Origin: Lepas anatifera
Lineage: Eukaryota; Arthropoda; Thecostraca; Lepadidae
DNA: 64,000 nt
Direction of reading: 5' to 3'
Assembly (NCBI GenBank): GCA_034440635.1
Contig: JAOTON010001531.1
Coordinates: 62,001-126,000, forward strand
Shown: positions 44,635 to 57,300 of the stretch, in pieces
Numbering within the stretch: position 1 is the stretch's first letter
Layout of the letters: every line of letters starts with the position of its first letter
The notes under the pieces: model-generated
Told to the model about the DNA's origin: nothing
What the model saw: only the letters and a program-made list of their open reading frames with translations
The model's database searches: none
Made by a program: the position numbers and the translations under genes

Positions 44635-45200
44635 GATGTCCACAGAAGGATGCTCCCCCAGAACGCTCACTGCCCAGATATCTCCAGGATGCTCACTGCC
44701 CCAGGAGACGGCAGTGATGAACCAGGGCCGGCAGTGATCAGCCAGGGGCGGCAGTCGTCAGCCATGGGGCAGCAGTTATCAATCATCCAGGGGCGGCAGT
44801 GATCAGCCGGGGGCGGCAGAATGATTCGGTGGGGGGAGCGATATATGGGTGGAGAAATAAACTGGGGACAGCATTGGCGAGGGCCAGAGGGGGCGTGAAT
44901 CCAGGCGGCAATGATAAACCAGGGGTGTCAGTGATCAGCCAGCTGATCAGTGATGAACCAAAGACGACAGTAATCATCCGGGGGGGAGCGGTAGTGATTA
45001 ACTGTTGGCGGCAGTGATGTGGCATCACAAATCAGGGGGAAGTGATAAGCCAGGCGGCATTGATGAGCTAGAGGCGGAACCAATCATGGTGGAAGTAATG
45101 AACCCGGGAGAGGAAAAACTTGCCAGGGGCGGCACGAATCAGGGTGGCAGTGATGAGATAGGGTGACTGTTCAGGGCAGCGGTGATAGGCCAGGGGCGGC
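44635..45200. repeat. Degenerate GGGGCGGCAGTGATCAGC minisatellite
   Basis: Units of about 20-40 bp with CAGGGGCGGCAGTGATCAGCC as the clearest form, decaying toward both sides (for example GGCGGCAATGATAAACCAG, GGCGGCATTGATGAGC). Non-coding. Confidence 0.8.
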
Positions 45201-46335
45201 ACATGTATTGAGGGTGCTCAACACGTGATTGGAGTACTCAAATTAGGATTGAGGGTGCTTGGGCACCCCGAAGAGATAGAAATTTACACCCCTGCCAATG
45301 ACTCCCCAGCGGGCACGTCGCGCTCGCAATCTCTTCCTACATATAGATAAAATGTCACATATGATTGAAATGGCCTCACATGCTCCGTTCCCACCGTCGC
45401 GCTAATGAAAAGCTTAATCTCTGGGAGGGTGCAACCGGGGGCGTCGCCAGCGGGGGACTAGGGGCCGGGCCCCTTACTCTTGAAATTATTTAATTTAAGA
45501 AGACGTAAAGATTTCAGGGCTTCCACCACTGGCTCCGGCACCCACTTTGGCTCCACCCCCCCCTACAAAATCCGTGACGGCACCCTTGGGTGTTCATGCC
45601 TTGACGGCGTCTTCACCATATTAATCTCTGCAACGACTCATTGAGCAGATCAGGGGCGAGCGGGCCTCTGGTGAAGCTCGTGGCATGTGCAACAGCACGG
45701 CATACTAAATCATACAACTACCATCACTTATTATGTTGCAACTTGGTTTTTGTCGATCTGAAGTGGCCCCAAATTGGTTGGCAGGAAGCAACAATGCTGT
45801 GAGTTAAGAGGTAAGGGTCAATTTCATCCTAATTGAAAACGCTCACGCACATGTGCACGAAAAATGTGTGAGCAGATTCACCCCGACTCTACAAGTCAGA
45901 AACTAAAATTCCTATCATTATGAAATCTGCAAAATATATTTGGGCTGATCTAAGCACAAGATAGCATAGCATTGGTTACATTTGAGACCATACACCACGT
46001 CAGCGCGTGTATTCAACTCTTTGATATCTCAGAAACTACTAGCTCAATCAGGCGGAAATTTGGTATGCACATTTGTGCCGGAAAAATAACTAAATTGCAC
46101 CTGTCAGCATCAGAGCCATGCCTGACGTGCGCACGTCCCCGCCTCTTCCATAGTAAAAATATAAAATGTTTTTTTTATAAAACTCAAGGATGTGTCATAT
46201 GTCTCAAGCAAACATTGTGGCGTTAACGTTGTACTCACCTGTGCTTATGAACGTTTGCTATACGGTGGATACCAAATCGCGTGGTCACGGGCATTCGGCA
46301 TCACCAGAAACAGCTGCTCCGGGGTAGGAGATATG
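45201..46335. other. Gene-free stretch
   Basis: 45425-45475 has a GGGGGCGTCGCC...GGGGCCGGGCCCC segment that resembles a DNA-transposon terminus. Nothing else recognised. Confidence 0.35.
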
Positions 46336-46347
46336 ATTCTGAATTTT

Positions 46348-46594
46348 CGTAGGATCTCGTTCGGACTTCCTCCAAAAGAAGATATTGGGGGTCGGAGCTT
46401 TTGTACTGTATTACAGTGCTTCGTCAGCGATGACCAGTGACTCTTGTGTCTTTTTATCCCCCTTATATTCCGAACGATCATCGCTGACGAAGCACTGTAA
46501 TACCGTACGAAAGCTCCGACCCCCAATATCTTCTTTTGGAGGAAGGCCGAATGAGATCCTACGAAAATAGACCCCACATTATGGCATTTAAAGA
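46348..46594. mobile_element. Penelope-type short insertion with inverted arms
   Basis: Flanked by near-identical ATTCTGAATTTT (46336) and ATCCTGAATTTT (46595). Arms of about 80 bp (46351-46433 and 46478-46560) are inverted copies around a 44-bp spacer. Contains CTGACGAAGCACTGTAATAC at 46484 and GAAA at 46509. Sister of the insertion at 38660. Confidence 0.7.
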
Positions 46595-46787
46595 ATCCTG
46601 AATTTTAGTATTTTACCCATTGCTAAAAACTCTAAGTGGTAGCGAAACAATACTTCACTGCAAGCTGCAGGGTCAAATGCCGCACATTATTCTGGACCGT
46701 GTTCTAGTTTTTTCTCAATTATTTGGATCACAAAGAAACTTCACAAAACTGCAGAAACTTGAATCTAACACCCACTCTAGCAGTGGC

Positions 46788-46932
46788 GGATCTAGAATTT
46801 CATTTGGCGGGGGGGCTTGGGAGCTCGAGCCTTCCCCACCATTGCCTCGGATCAGCCTCCGCCTATGCCTTAACTACAGGCACTCTGATATTTCGGGGGA
46901 CTTTAGTTATCCTAGCCCCCTTGCATCCGCCA
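46788..46932. mobile_element. Small MITE with GGCGGATC ends
   Basis: GGCGGATCTAGAATTTC at the left and TTGCATCCGCC at the right, about 145 bp, with GAGCTCGAGCCTTCCCC inside. A related text is at 60,075-60,225 within the piggyBac-like element. Confidence 0.6.
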
Positions 46933-47490
46933 CCGCGCCCTATTGGGTCTCCGAGCCACCTTCTCTTCGCCCCAATGAAGGGGGGGGCATTGATTCAAAC
47001 ACCCCTCCTCGATCTCGGGTCCAATGCGGGATAGCGGAAAAGCATGAAAAATAGTAGATGGCTCATAAGAGCTCATGAAGAAACTACATCAGTCAACTTT
47101 TAGTTCAGCTCAATATTGAGGTCATGACAGGTCAAAGAAGGTGACAGGTTTGAGAAGAGTTTCTGGATTCTAGCGTCTGACAGAGGTGAGTTAAAACCAA
47201 TGTTTAGGTACCATTCGCTTCCTCTCGTTGCGGCAAATCGAGTGATGAATGATCTTACCGGGTCAAAACATAAAAATGAATTCACCTAATGCCATGCAAA
47301 GGTCACCATCTAACCTGACATAACCAATACGCATGTCAATCGACTCGAAATAAAAATCCAAACGTAATTATATCAAAATGAAATTTCTATCATCATTTTC
47401 TGCGAAGTTATTGACCAGAGTCTGAAAACCTGTCTAGTCAGTCCCTGATACCTCTCAGAGGTCACAGGTCTAAACTTGTAACATGAACCC
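46933..47490 (-). mobile_element. Truncated TTAA-family element
   Basis: Matches the 19429-20000 part of the relative (CTCCGAGCCACCTTC, TTCAAACACCCCTCC, GAAACTACATCAGTCA, ATATTGAGGTCATGACAGGTCA, TTATTGACC, CTCAGAGGTCACAGGTC). The other half is missing. Confidence 0.65.
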
Positions 47491-47542
47491 TTGTAACATG
47501 AACCCTTGTAACATGAATATGAACCAAACTTGTAACATGTAA
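47472..47542. repeat. Short tandem CTTGTAACATGAACC
   Basis: About four 15-16-bp units (CTTGTAACATGAACC and variants) directly before the next TTAA-family element. Confidence 0.75.
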
Positions 47543-48389
47543 CACGCCCATTGACGAGGGTTGGGTACCCGACCCCCTCGGGTTTTTCGGAGACAGCATA
47601 AAAACGGCGGCGCGCAGCGCCGCCTTACTTGTCATACCTTTTCTCTCATCATTTTTACAACTTTTAAAAAAAAATTAAGGTTAGGTCATCTCAGGCCGGG
47701 TCACCAGTACAGGTCAAGTAGCCTGACCTAAATAAAAGTTTAAGATAGCATAAGTCGGAACAGGGTGAACTTATCCGATATAAACTCATACCACATAATG
47801 GGCCCATCCACTTCTCTAAAATATGTTCCGACATTTTTGATATCGTGGACCTAAGGTCAGGTACGAGCCATGACCTCTCCATTGGAAATACATGGGAAAA
47901 TGGTTTTAACTGAATAACTTAGTAACGGGTGGTGATAAAGCGTTTTTTTCAACTGCATTAGATTGGCCTTGTTTTTTCCGGTTCTAGGGATATGCATTTA
48001 TATAATCTTGCCTTGACCTGACCTCAGGTCAGGTCAAGTCCTTGATTTGACCTGGCAGGGTCATGCTATATATCATTCGATTCGGCTTGCTGTGAGGATT
48101 CCAATGATTTAAATTGTTTTTCTCTATCTGTAATTGGTCAGATTTAATGACTGAAAATCTTCATTTACATGTTATCTCTATGACGGCATATTTCGACCTC
48201 TAGTGACCTTAAATGTGGCTTGAAACAAAATGGTTCAAACATTTTCGATGGACAAGTAGATGGGCTACCCAACACTGTTTACCTTTCTTCGCTACCTAGC
48301 GTGGTTCTCGAGATCTTAGAGGGGGCGGGTACCCGGCTCCCCTCCGTCAAAGCGAATGTGGCTCAGACCCCCGTCAATGCGCGTATTAA
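47539..48389 (+). mobile_element. TTAA-flanked AGGTCA-rich element, intact length
   Basis: 851 bp, sister of 43752-44600 in the same orientation. Ends GTAACACGCCCATTGACG and CGTCAATGCGCGTATTAA. It keeps the 11-1-11 half-site palindrome (48014-48036) and the GATATCGTGGACCTAAGGTCAGG segment. Non-coding. Confidence 0.85.
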
Positions 48390-50489
48390 AATCCCATAGA
48401 ACAAGACCCTCCACGGAATTTCGAATTACATATACATCCCATAGAGGATATAGCCTAATTCATGTTTTGTTTATCCAAAACCATTCAATTGCAGATAGTA
48501 AGCGTATCGTGAGCCGAAAGCAGCCCCTTCCCGGGACTTTTCACTCTCCGTGGAGTGGTGTTCAGGCTGGGCGCGTGGTGGAGACGAATTCTGATAAATT
48601 CCGCGGTGAAAACGTTCACTGCTCCACAAAAGGCATGTTTTGAGGCTAGCGCGATTTTCAATCAAGGACATACGGCTCACTTTACAATACTTAAACTTAC
48701 TAATTATCTTTCCAGATTTTGTATACCGTGACTTGTAGCGCTGCTTGATTCTAGTCGTGTCCCGGAAGAGTGACCGCGTTGTGGTGATAGACTCATCGCA
48801 GCACATGACCTAGTGGAATGTCGGGACTTTGTGATAGAGAAGACTAGTAATATGCGGGGGTCTCCCTCACTGGATCCGCTCCTGGGGGTAGGGCATCTGT
48901 ACATTGAGTTACAAGCATAATGTATGATCCAGAGAGGGTTGACTTTTGTGTCTTCTACTCTACTCTGCAGCCGTTTAGGCTTCTTGTATAAAATCCGTTG
49001 ACCTGCCAGTGGGTGCGAGGGTTAAGCCCTATTTACCATGTTACACCCATCTGTTATTTTATGTACCTTTTTATCATATAGATGACGACGTAGCCGCGGC
49101 TTGACATGATATCCGTCGTTCAAATACTATATTTTCATTTTATATTTTGCATGGGCGCAAAATGACCTCAGCAGTCGGCACGCCCTAAACACCAAAGATA
49201 CTTAAGATAATGATAATGGAATAAAGAGGTCACTGTGGGCTTGCCTCCCGTTCGTGAAAATTCCCCCAGTTCCGTCAAATTGGGAAAAACTTGAAGGTCA
49301 CATGTGGACAAAATCCGATGAGTGTTTTATTCTAAAAGTGAGGTTTTCTTGTCAGCAGGAGGTGCTAAATTACTTGACCCCTTCACTTGACTTTTTCTGG
49401 TGGCGACGTTCATGTAAAACATGAACCGTTTCGCTTTTTGGTTTAATTTAGTTCTATGTTTTGGTCATCAAGTTTATCTTTTTGACTGTGGCCCGGATAA
49501 AATACTTTTAGAATTTGCTAAAATATCATCAAGAAGCAGCAGTTCCAACACTAAATTTAGCAGGACATTTCTCTTAACATTCTACTATTTTCTACAACCC
49601 AGTCTCACGGAAGACGAATAAAAGCAAGGAACATAAGCCGCGGCAGCGGTGTAGGAAACACAATAAACACAAACACAAACACACAAACACAAACACTTAC
49701 GTCGCTTCGTATCCCCCTTTAGCCTCACTTTCTATCAGTTATAGACTGGAATAGCATATACACAATCATCGTTGAAATCGTTTGCTCACACCACTGAGAG
49801 CGAACACGCTAGGCGGCTGTGAGGAGGTGGTGGGTGAGGAGCGTAGCCCTAGACCTCCCAGAAATTAGGTTCGCATCTTGTTAATTGAAATAAACTCGTG
49901 ACAAGGTCCAGTTCGTTTTCACCGGGACTACCTTCCAGTGGCAATGAATTTGATGGAGAAGTTCAAGCCACCCCCAGAAAAACACCAGACTTTTTAAAAG
50001 ACATCGGAAAACTGAATACAATTTTGTAATGTCACTGTTTTATCACTGGTTTGAAGAATATATACAAACCTAGGAGTTCCTTGATTCTATCAAATCATTG
50101 TATGAAACGCTGTTTCTGAAGAGCGATAAAGCCACGAGCTTGTTAATAAACCGGATTCCAATAATCGGGTTGAAAAAGAAACTCGTGAATGCGTTGGCAT
50201 TCCAATTTTCGAGCTCGCGGTGTGTCAACTTGGCCCTGATGCGCTGCTTCCTTGCCGCTGCCATTTTACGCGCGTAAACCTTTGGGATCGAAGCACGGCG
50301 TAAGTTTTGCCATATCAGCGATGTGGTACGCAGACTCCGCTGGCTTCGCGCACAATACCTTTTTGAATAACACTGCCTGACCACCTTAAAAAAAATTGTT
50401 ATCTGGACTTCCCGCGATAATGACTTACCATATTGCATCTGGACATTCTGTCCACGGCAGAAATACATGGCAAAACCAGCAGCTGCAGA
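48390..50489. other. Gene-free stretch
   Basis: Contains a (CAAACA)n tract at 49660-49698. 50080-50400 may be a decayed upstream part of the LINE at 50490, but no frame is clear. No host gene. Confidence 0.35.
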
Positions 50490-50800
50490 CGCCGGTCATT
50501 CGGACGGAGTCAGGCAGGCGAAGTTTCCTGTATGTGTACAACGCTGTGAGATCTTACGATGACCTCCCTACCAATGTCCGCGATGCCACAAACATCACTG
50601 TGTTTAAGACACGATTAAAAGTGTATCTACGGGAGCAGCAGCTGAATGATGGACAATCAACAGTCTGGACAAGTGTGTGCGTGCTGGGGTGGGCGTCTGG
50701 TTGTGTCTGGTTTGTTTCCACCATTTTGTTTTGATTTAACTCGACCCGGGGTTAAGAATAGCCATCGTTTGATGGAATTGCCCTTGGATGTGAAATAAAC
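50490..50800 (+). pseudogene. LINE ORF2 C-terminal tail and 3' UTR
   Basis: The frame through 50735 contains RTESGRRSFLYVYNAVRSY, then DLPTNVRDATNITVFKTRLK, the characteristic last segment of many LINE ORF2 proteins, followed by a stop and an untranslated tail with AATAAA. Upstream domains are not readable. Confidence 0.6.
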
Positions 50801-51653
50801 GTCTGATATTTATGAAAATTGGTGCACTTGAACCGAGTATCAGACGGTCATTGAGATAACCTTAGGCATGTCTAGGCTATAGGCTAGGCCAAGTTTGCAG
50901 ATAATTTAAATGGTTTTGGTGCAATTTATGATTTAACGGCTGAACAATGAGATCTTCGACATAAGTCATCAGTTTCATTAATTTTTCGCCATGTTTGTAA
51001 CAGGTTTAATCAATTTACAGGCTTGTGTCCCGATATGCATGTCCAGTTGTCACTATGAGGACACACAAATACAGGAATAAATGCATTTTTAGACTGCTCG
51101 TTATTCGCCAAAGCGATATATGTCCCGTTTTTCTGCGGACCTGTGAGTTGAAAGAAAATTCAAGCCGCACAAAGGCTGTCTTTTGCCCCTCTAAGATGAC
51201 TTAAAATGAAACAAGTCAAGTTTCTGCTAACACCTTTTATTAGACATTGCCTGTCACTAACAATCGGCGAGTAAGAATTTATCTCTGGACGGTAAATGGG
51301 TAATCATTCTTTGTAAGTCAAAGTAGGTAAAATTGGAATATTACGTATCTTCGACCGCATGATAAAGTAGTAATGGATTTGGTGAAATCTAGCGTTAAAC
51401 AAAATCCCCCGGGATATTTCCCGTTGATGAGGTGGGCCCCATTCAAGGTGCCCCCCGCCTTGGACTAAAACGTGCCGCCGCCACTGGTTGTTGGGATATT
51501 CACCATCACCCATCGAATGTTGTACATGTCATTTTTCTGTGCGAAAATGCTCGTAAGGGACAGACACGATAAAGGGAAGGAGAGAGAGAGAAAGAGAGAG
51601 AGAGTATTAGTGTTTCCTCCCTCCCTCTCCTCCCTCTCCCCCTCTCTCTCTCC

Positions 51654-51703
<50 letters not shown>

Positions 51704-52099
51704 GTTTCGACGCCCCCTGTCAAACATGCCACCCCCTCCCCCATCAGCCGGGTGCCCCCCCAACTTTCGTCAGCCGGCCCCCAAACAAAAATCCTGGGTG
51801 CGCGCCTGGCAAAGCCCCAATTTTATAGGTATCAATCAAGAAAGGTGTGAAGATATCCCGTCAGGTGGTATGGTTATGCGGACATTTCGTTCATTTTAGC
51901 TCGAATCCATAGTTTTACATAGTATCCATGCATAACTGACGTCAACTTGATCAAACAGCATGTGTGAGGCGTGCGTTCCACCCCTCCTCAGCTGTCCCCG
52001 CCCAATTACCGCCCACTCGCTCGGCTCAGCGCTACAGCGTAAAGTGACTTCCAAACTGGTCAGTCGGCAACGGAACGATGCTTATGCAACAGACTACAC
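50801..52099. other. Gene-free stretch
   Basis: Includes the purine/pyrimidine tract at 51577-51702 and, around it (51430-51800), C-rich texts such as CCCCCCGCCTTGG and GTGCCCCCCCAAC that look like MITE ends. No gene. Confidence 0.35.
51577..51702. repeat. (GA)n then (CT)n tract
   Basis: A GA-rich run (51577-51605), a short spacer, then a C/T-only run to 51702 with (CT)n at its end. The two halves can pair with each other. Confidence 0.9.
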
Positions 52100-52379
52100 C
52101 AGGGGCGTAGCCAAGGGGAGGAGGCAGCAACAGCCGCCTCCCTCCCCCCTGAGGGCCCCCCTGAGGACACGGGCCGCGCGAAGCGCGGCTCACCCACACT
52201 ATGCTCTGAGGCCAAATTTGAAATTTCATACCGAACAGGGCCCTCTTAAGCTCTCTTCAGCACTTTATTCTCTAACAAGCAGGGCCCTTTTTACCCATCA
52301 GGGCCCTTTTGGCGTTGTCGCAGGGGTCCTTTTCGGGGCGACGCCCCCCTCCGTGACCAAAATCCTGGATACGCCCCTG
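52100..52379. mobile_element. hAT-type MITE with CAGGGGCGTA ends
   Basis: Second copy of the family at 17581, without the internal duplication. Flanking octamers GACTACAC and CTGTGCAC match only in part. A hairpin CCGCGCGAAGCGCGG is near 52171. Confidence 0.8.
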
Positions 52380-52864
52380 CTGTGCACCTCCAGGATATTC
52401 AGTCATCCAAACTTGGATCTGTGATTCCAGATAGTAGAAAGACCGCTTCGAGCTGGGCAGCTGCGTTGGTAAGATGACGATAAGCTGATGCCACCACAAT
52501 ACGATTATGTTATTGCGTTCTCACAAGACCCCAGATCATGCAATCAATTAATTGGCTTTGGGTCTTATCAATGCACCAAATGCCAGGGTCACATGGTGTC
52601 GCAAGATCTCTCCCTGCTGTAAGGGCTTCTCGGGAGCCAGCTTGCTCCTTGTTATGGGAATTCACCGATCTTTCAACTCTGGTTGGCCGCGCGGAGTCTG
52701 AGCGTGCTAATTGCACCATCCTCACCACTGATGCAACCAGGATTTCAGTTTGGGGGACAGGTATTGAGAGTGTGCCCCCCATGTGTGTGCCTCATATACT
52801 TGAAGTCTGCAAAACCCATGCGATTATTTTGGGGTGTGCACCTCTTTTTGTAATACGAATTTGT
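52380..52864. other. Gene-free stretch
   Basis: Plus-strand frame 52538-52891 has no recognised domain. Nothing called. Confidence 0.3.
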
Positions 52865-53894
52865 TTAACACGCGCCTTGCCGGGGGTCTGAGCCACCTTC
52901 GCCTGGACGGGGGAGTGGCGGGTACCCGGCCCCTAAGATCTCGAGAACCGCGCTAGGTAGCGAAAAACAGTAAACGGTGTTGGATAGCCCATCCACTTCT
53001 CCATCCAAAATATTTGAGCCATTTTTGTCAGGTCACATTTAAGGTCACTAGAGGTCAAAATATGCCGTCATAGGGATAATATGTAAATGAAGTTTGTCGG
53101 TCATTACATCTGAACAAGCAAAGATAGAGCAGAACAATTTAAACTATATAAATCCTCGCAGCAAGCCGAATCGAATGATATATAATATGACCTTGATAGG
53201 TCAAATCAAGGCTTTGACCTGACCTGAGGTCAGGTCATGGTCAAAGTTGGTAAAATGCATATCATTAGAACTGCAATGACAAGGCAAATCTAATGCAATT
53301 ACAATAAATGCTCTATCTCTATCAATTACTGAGTTATTCAGTTAAAACCATTTTCCCATGTATTGTTAAGATGTTCCCTGGCCTCTCCCCTCGAATCCGG
53401 AAATGTAAAAAACACTGAAGAAGTGTTTTTTACTGAAGTGTTTTTTACATTTCCGGATTCGAGGGGAGAGGCCAGGGAACATCTTAACAACTCATCATCA
53501 TGCTCCTCGCCGCAGCACTTAAAAACTTATCAACATTTTCCCATGTATTTCCAATGGAGAGGTCATGGCTCGTACCTGACCTTAGGTCATCGGTATAAAA
53601 AATACCGGAAAATATTTTAGAGAACTTGGTGGGGCCATTGCGTGATATGAGTTTCAATCGGATAAGTTTACCCTGTTCCGACTTATGCCATCTTAAACTT
53701 TTTTTGAGGTCAGGTCACTTGACCTGTACTAGGGACCTGAACTGAGATAACCTAACCTTACAATTTTGACAAAAGTTGTAAAAGTGATGAGGGAAAAGGT
53801 ATGCAAAGTACAGCGGCGCTACGCGCCGCTGTTTTTATGCTATCTTCGAAAAACCTGAGGGGGCGGGTACCCGCCCCGTCAATACGCGTGTTAA
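52865..53894 (-). mobile_element. TTAA-flanked AGGTCA-rich element with nested palindrome
   Basis: TTAA at 52865-52868 and 53891-53894; ends TTAACACGCGCC and inverted. Opposite orientation to 43752 and 47539. About 845 bp without the insertion at 53365-53534. The 11-1-11 half-site palindrome is at 53215-53237. The DR4/IR2 cluster is at 53700-53760. Confidence 0.85.
53365..53534. mobile_element. Penelope-tail insertion forming a 51-bp-arm palindrome
   Basis: Flanked by the 15-bp duplication ATTTTCCCATGTATT (53350 and 53535). Starts GTTAAGATGTTCCCTGG and carries the inverted copy to CCAGGGAACATCTTAAC. The right arm and the following 40 bp equal the 3' end of the Penelope-like element at 43100-43197. 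Confidence 0.85.
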
Positions 53895-55676
53895 GTTTTA
53901 TATTTGAAGGTGTATTTATTTTAGCTCCAGCTTTAGAATGACTATAATGTTTTTAAAAATTCATCCAGCTTTATATGGTCATAGCCGTATGACCTTTAAT
54001 GGTTTTATATGAGCTTTATATGATCTTCACCTGTATGCGCTTCCCCAGAGACGAAGGTCTCCTATTTTATATCGTTACTGTGGGTTAAATTACACAATTT
54101 GATAATTTTTTGTAATTAACAAAAATTTCCTGGCCTGAAAAGCGTGTTCTAGGAGTGAATTTCGATTTGAGTGAAACTATGCAAAGGGCGCATTTGCCAA
54201 AGTGTGAGGGTAACTGGGCCCGGGGAGGGCACATTTATATTTAATTGCGCCCTCTCTCATAAGTCAATGGCACAGCAGAAATAAGCACTAGTGTAAGAGC
54301 AAATGGGGCTCGGCTACCTCCCAAGCTTTTCACCTGGAGGGCCTGAAAGTCATTTTAATGTGGTATTCTTGCATCCAATATGACTTGTAATACTAAAATC
54401 ACACTCATAAGGCTTTGCATTTGATTTTTCAACATATATTTCGATAGGGCGCATTTGACCAGGGCGCAATTACTTTTTGCATTTAAAGCAGAGCTCTCTG
54501 CCTTAAAAATCTACCACCAGGGGGAATCTATAATTGTTGCTTATGCGATATGAATATGCGATGGAATATGAATGTGATAGAATATGCGATACATTTCTGA
54601 CTTTGAAATTAAAACCATCGATCTCGGAATGTGACAGCCGTATTCTGCTTTTCCGGGTTCATAAACCCGTATAGATTTAAGAAAGTACTGAATTTATTTC
54701 CCTAGCTGACTAAAATACATTTTTACGCACGAATTCATTGAGACGTTGGGAAAATGTATGGATTAGAGGTGAGAACTGTATTAGGGTCCCCAAAAGAAGC
54801 TGCCACTTGTACCTTGCTGTTATTAGGGGCGCAATTAGGGGGGGGGCAAAATACACACACTTTCCCCTTCAAAGTCTGCTGCATTGAGATAAACTACTTT
54901 TCTATACTTTGCGTTGAGAAATGGTGTCACATTTCAACGAGCTTTTCTAGCATGTTTTTTTTTCTTAATTACCGGAGATTAAACAAAAAATTTTGATTCA
55001 ATAAAAATAAAACCCCAACATTTGGACTGTGAACAGTGCCCCCCAACTTCGAGCCCATTCTGGACCTTTTTCGATAACAAATCAAGTGATAGTCCGAATC
55101 ATATTTGACCCCCCCACTTTGACAAAGCTCCTGTGCCTAAGAATGAAGCCACTAGGCCACCCGGTGTTCAATGTATCATCAAACACAAAATAAAGCCGCT
55201 TAAAATTTTGACTGCACATTTTACCTTTTGTGAATGGAATAAAAATGTCGCATTTTCTTAGAATATGGCCCCAGGACCTGTAGCTATTAGGACCTGTAGC
55301 TAACAGTACTTGTCGCTATTTTCAAATAAACATGGATGCAAATTCTTGTCTCAATATTTCATCTTAAGAGCACACTGCCTCTAACGCCGCACTAGTGCAT
55401 GCACTTGTACGCTTTTAATTTTTTTATCAAATTATGATGGCAATCACTCGTCTTTTCCGTTCCCCGAGATACGATCAAATCCAAACTAGCCGGCTGCATA
55501 AGTTTGGTCGCACAATTGACTTACTTTATTTGTATTCTGCGGTATATTCTAGTGAATCATATAGTTATATATTTTAGGGTTTGGGGTGATGATTCCCTTG
55601 AATTAAGCAGTGTTGACTTCTTCAATATCTCCTCTCCTGGTGACAAGTCTCCAGCCTACATCAGCTAATGAATCAT
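53895..55676. other. Gene-free stretch
   Basis: Contains repeated GGGCGCATTTG phrases (54186, 54447) and CCCCCAAC/CCCCCCAC runs. No gene, RNA or complete element seen. Confidence 0.35.
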
Positions 55677-55882
55677 TGAATGGGCGGGGGCGGGCGCGCC
55701 ACTTTGGGCAGAGAAACCAATCAGGTTGATACCAAACCCTATTGCAGCAGTGCCGATACTTGCACCTTGGAGGGTGTGGGGTTTGAAGTGACATTTCAGG
55801 GGGGCATCATCGGCCTTTCAGGAGCCGCTGGGGGTCGATCGAGGGTCAAGTTACCCCTTGCCCCCCTTTGATCCGCTTGTGC
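55677..55882. repeat. G-rich MITE of the GGATCCGC-ended family
   Basis: Segments in family order (GCCACTTTGGGCAG, ACCAAACCCTATTGCAG, ACATTTCAGGGGGGCATCAT, GGGGGTCGATCG) and end TTTGATCCGCTTG. Confidence 0.6.
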
Positions 55883-55904
55883 TGGATTCACTGAGATTGA
55901 AAAA

Positions 55905-57005
55905 AATGGAGAACTTATGACCAAAAATTGACATCACGTCAGGTCAACGAGTTATGACGTCATTTCAAAACCCAGGTAAGGCGGTTATGTTCTAAAATGA
56001 GGCTGATAAAAAGAGGGTGTAGCTCAGCTTCTAGAAGAGCTAGATCAAGTTCCAAAATATCATTCTAAAGCTCCTGAAACGCCAAATCTGCAGCCTGTCA
56101 ACCATTTCGAGGTCAGGGCAACCAAGGTCACCAGAGGTTACCAAATGTCCCAGTTCTCGACATTTTTGTGCATTTAAATTTTCGAAGAGACAAGATAGTT
56201 TTAAATTTGGTATCACAGTAATGAGCATGGCCCAAGGATTCGAAAAATGTGCAACATGACCTTGAGAGGTCATTTATTACCTTGAACTAAGGTCAAGGTC
56301 ATGCCGCATATCATTCGAATGCTGGGGTCAAGACAGACACGCCGCTGCCTTTTTTCTTTTAGGCCGCACGGTTCCCGAGGTGTAATGGATTTTCTAAATG
56401 GGTCTAGATTTGACCCATTTTTGGACCCCTGTGATGTCATGCGTCACAGATATGGTTCAAGCTCGACTCTGGAGATAGAAGACCGTAAGGCACTTCCATG
56501 CACTGATCTTGAAACCCTATTTTTACCCATTTTCCCACGATTATGAGGTCATAGGGGTTTGCAAATCTGCTGTCTCGGAATTTCATATTGTTGACCTGAC
56601 AAGGGCTAAACTATTTGGGTCACTCCATTATAAGTTTATGGTAAAAGTAAAACTATTTTTGAGTAAGTACGAGCTTAATCGACTTGGAAGTTCTAATACC
56701 GCGTATTCTTAGCACGTTCATGACTATCAAGTTGAATGTTTCAGCATCTTATCTCTCCAAGGTCATGTGAGGTCACCCAAGCAGACCGTGATTATTTTCT
56801 TAATAACTTCGCACACAACTGAGAGATTTTAGTTTTGGTTCTATTGTGCTCACCTTTCCACGAGGATTCTATTGATGTGCAATAGGACCACACCAGGGCA
56901 CCATGTGACCCTGACCTGGCTTGGCGTCAGGCCATTTTAACCATTTGACCTAACATAGTCAATGCCCATCGTTCGATTCACCACGATGAGAGGACTCCAG
57001 CTATA
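55905..57005. mobile_element. Diverged AGGTCA-rich repeat, ends unclear
   Basis: Half-sites at about 55938, 56112-56135, 56260-56300 (GAGGTCAT, AAGGTCAAGGTCATG), 56548, 56592, 56758-56775 and 56910-56950. The segment around 56580-56720 aligns with 27555-27690 plus 28471, the TTAA element in copy B. Its ends and TSD cannot be placed. Confidence 0.55.
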
Positions 57006-57189
57006 CCTAAATTCACCGCGCATTCACTCTAATTCAGAGGACCAAAATATATGTATGTTTCTTGAGTTTGGAGTTTCTGGAAGAAACAACATCGAAGAGC
57101 GCAACTCCCAACAGAAATAATAAATCCATCAACGTAATTCTAACGATACTGAACCCACTACTAAGCCACGCGTGACGGAATGTTCACTG

Positions 57190-57300
57190 GTTCTGAGGCA
57201 AGAGCCCAAGTTCAAGTCCCGGTGGTGGCCCTAAATAAGACATGTCCTGGTCCCAGCACATTCATCTAGCGCCCAGACCAGAGATACCTTTGACCGGAAA
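57190..57300 (+). repeat. Possible SINE head (B box)
   Basis: AAGTTCAAGTCCCGGTGG at about 57209 fits a tRNA B box. An A box is not convincing and no shared 3' domain follows. Confidence 0.3.

Noticed and set aside
51506..51828. Frames over the GA/CT tract
   Set aside because: Low-complexity translation (Arg-Glu and Ser-Leu repeats).
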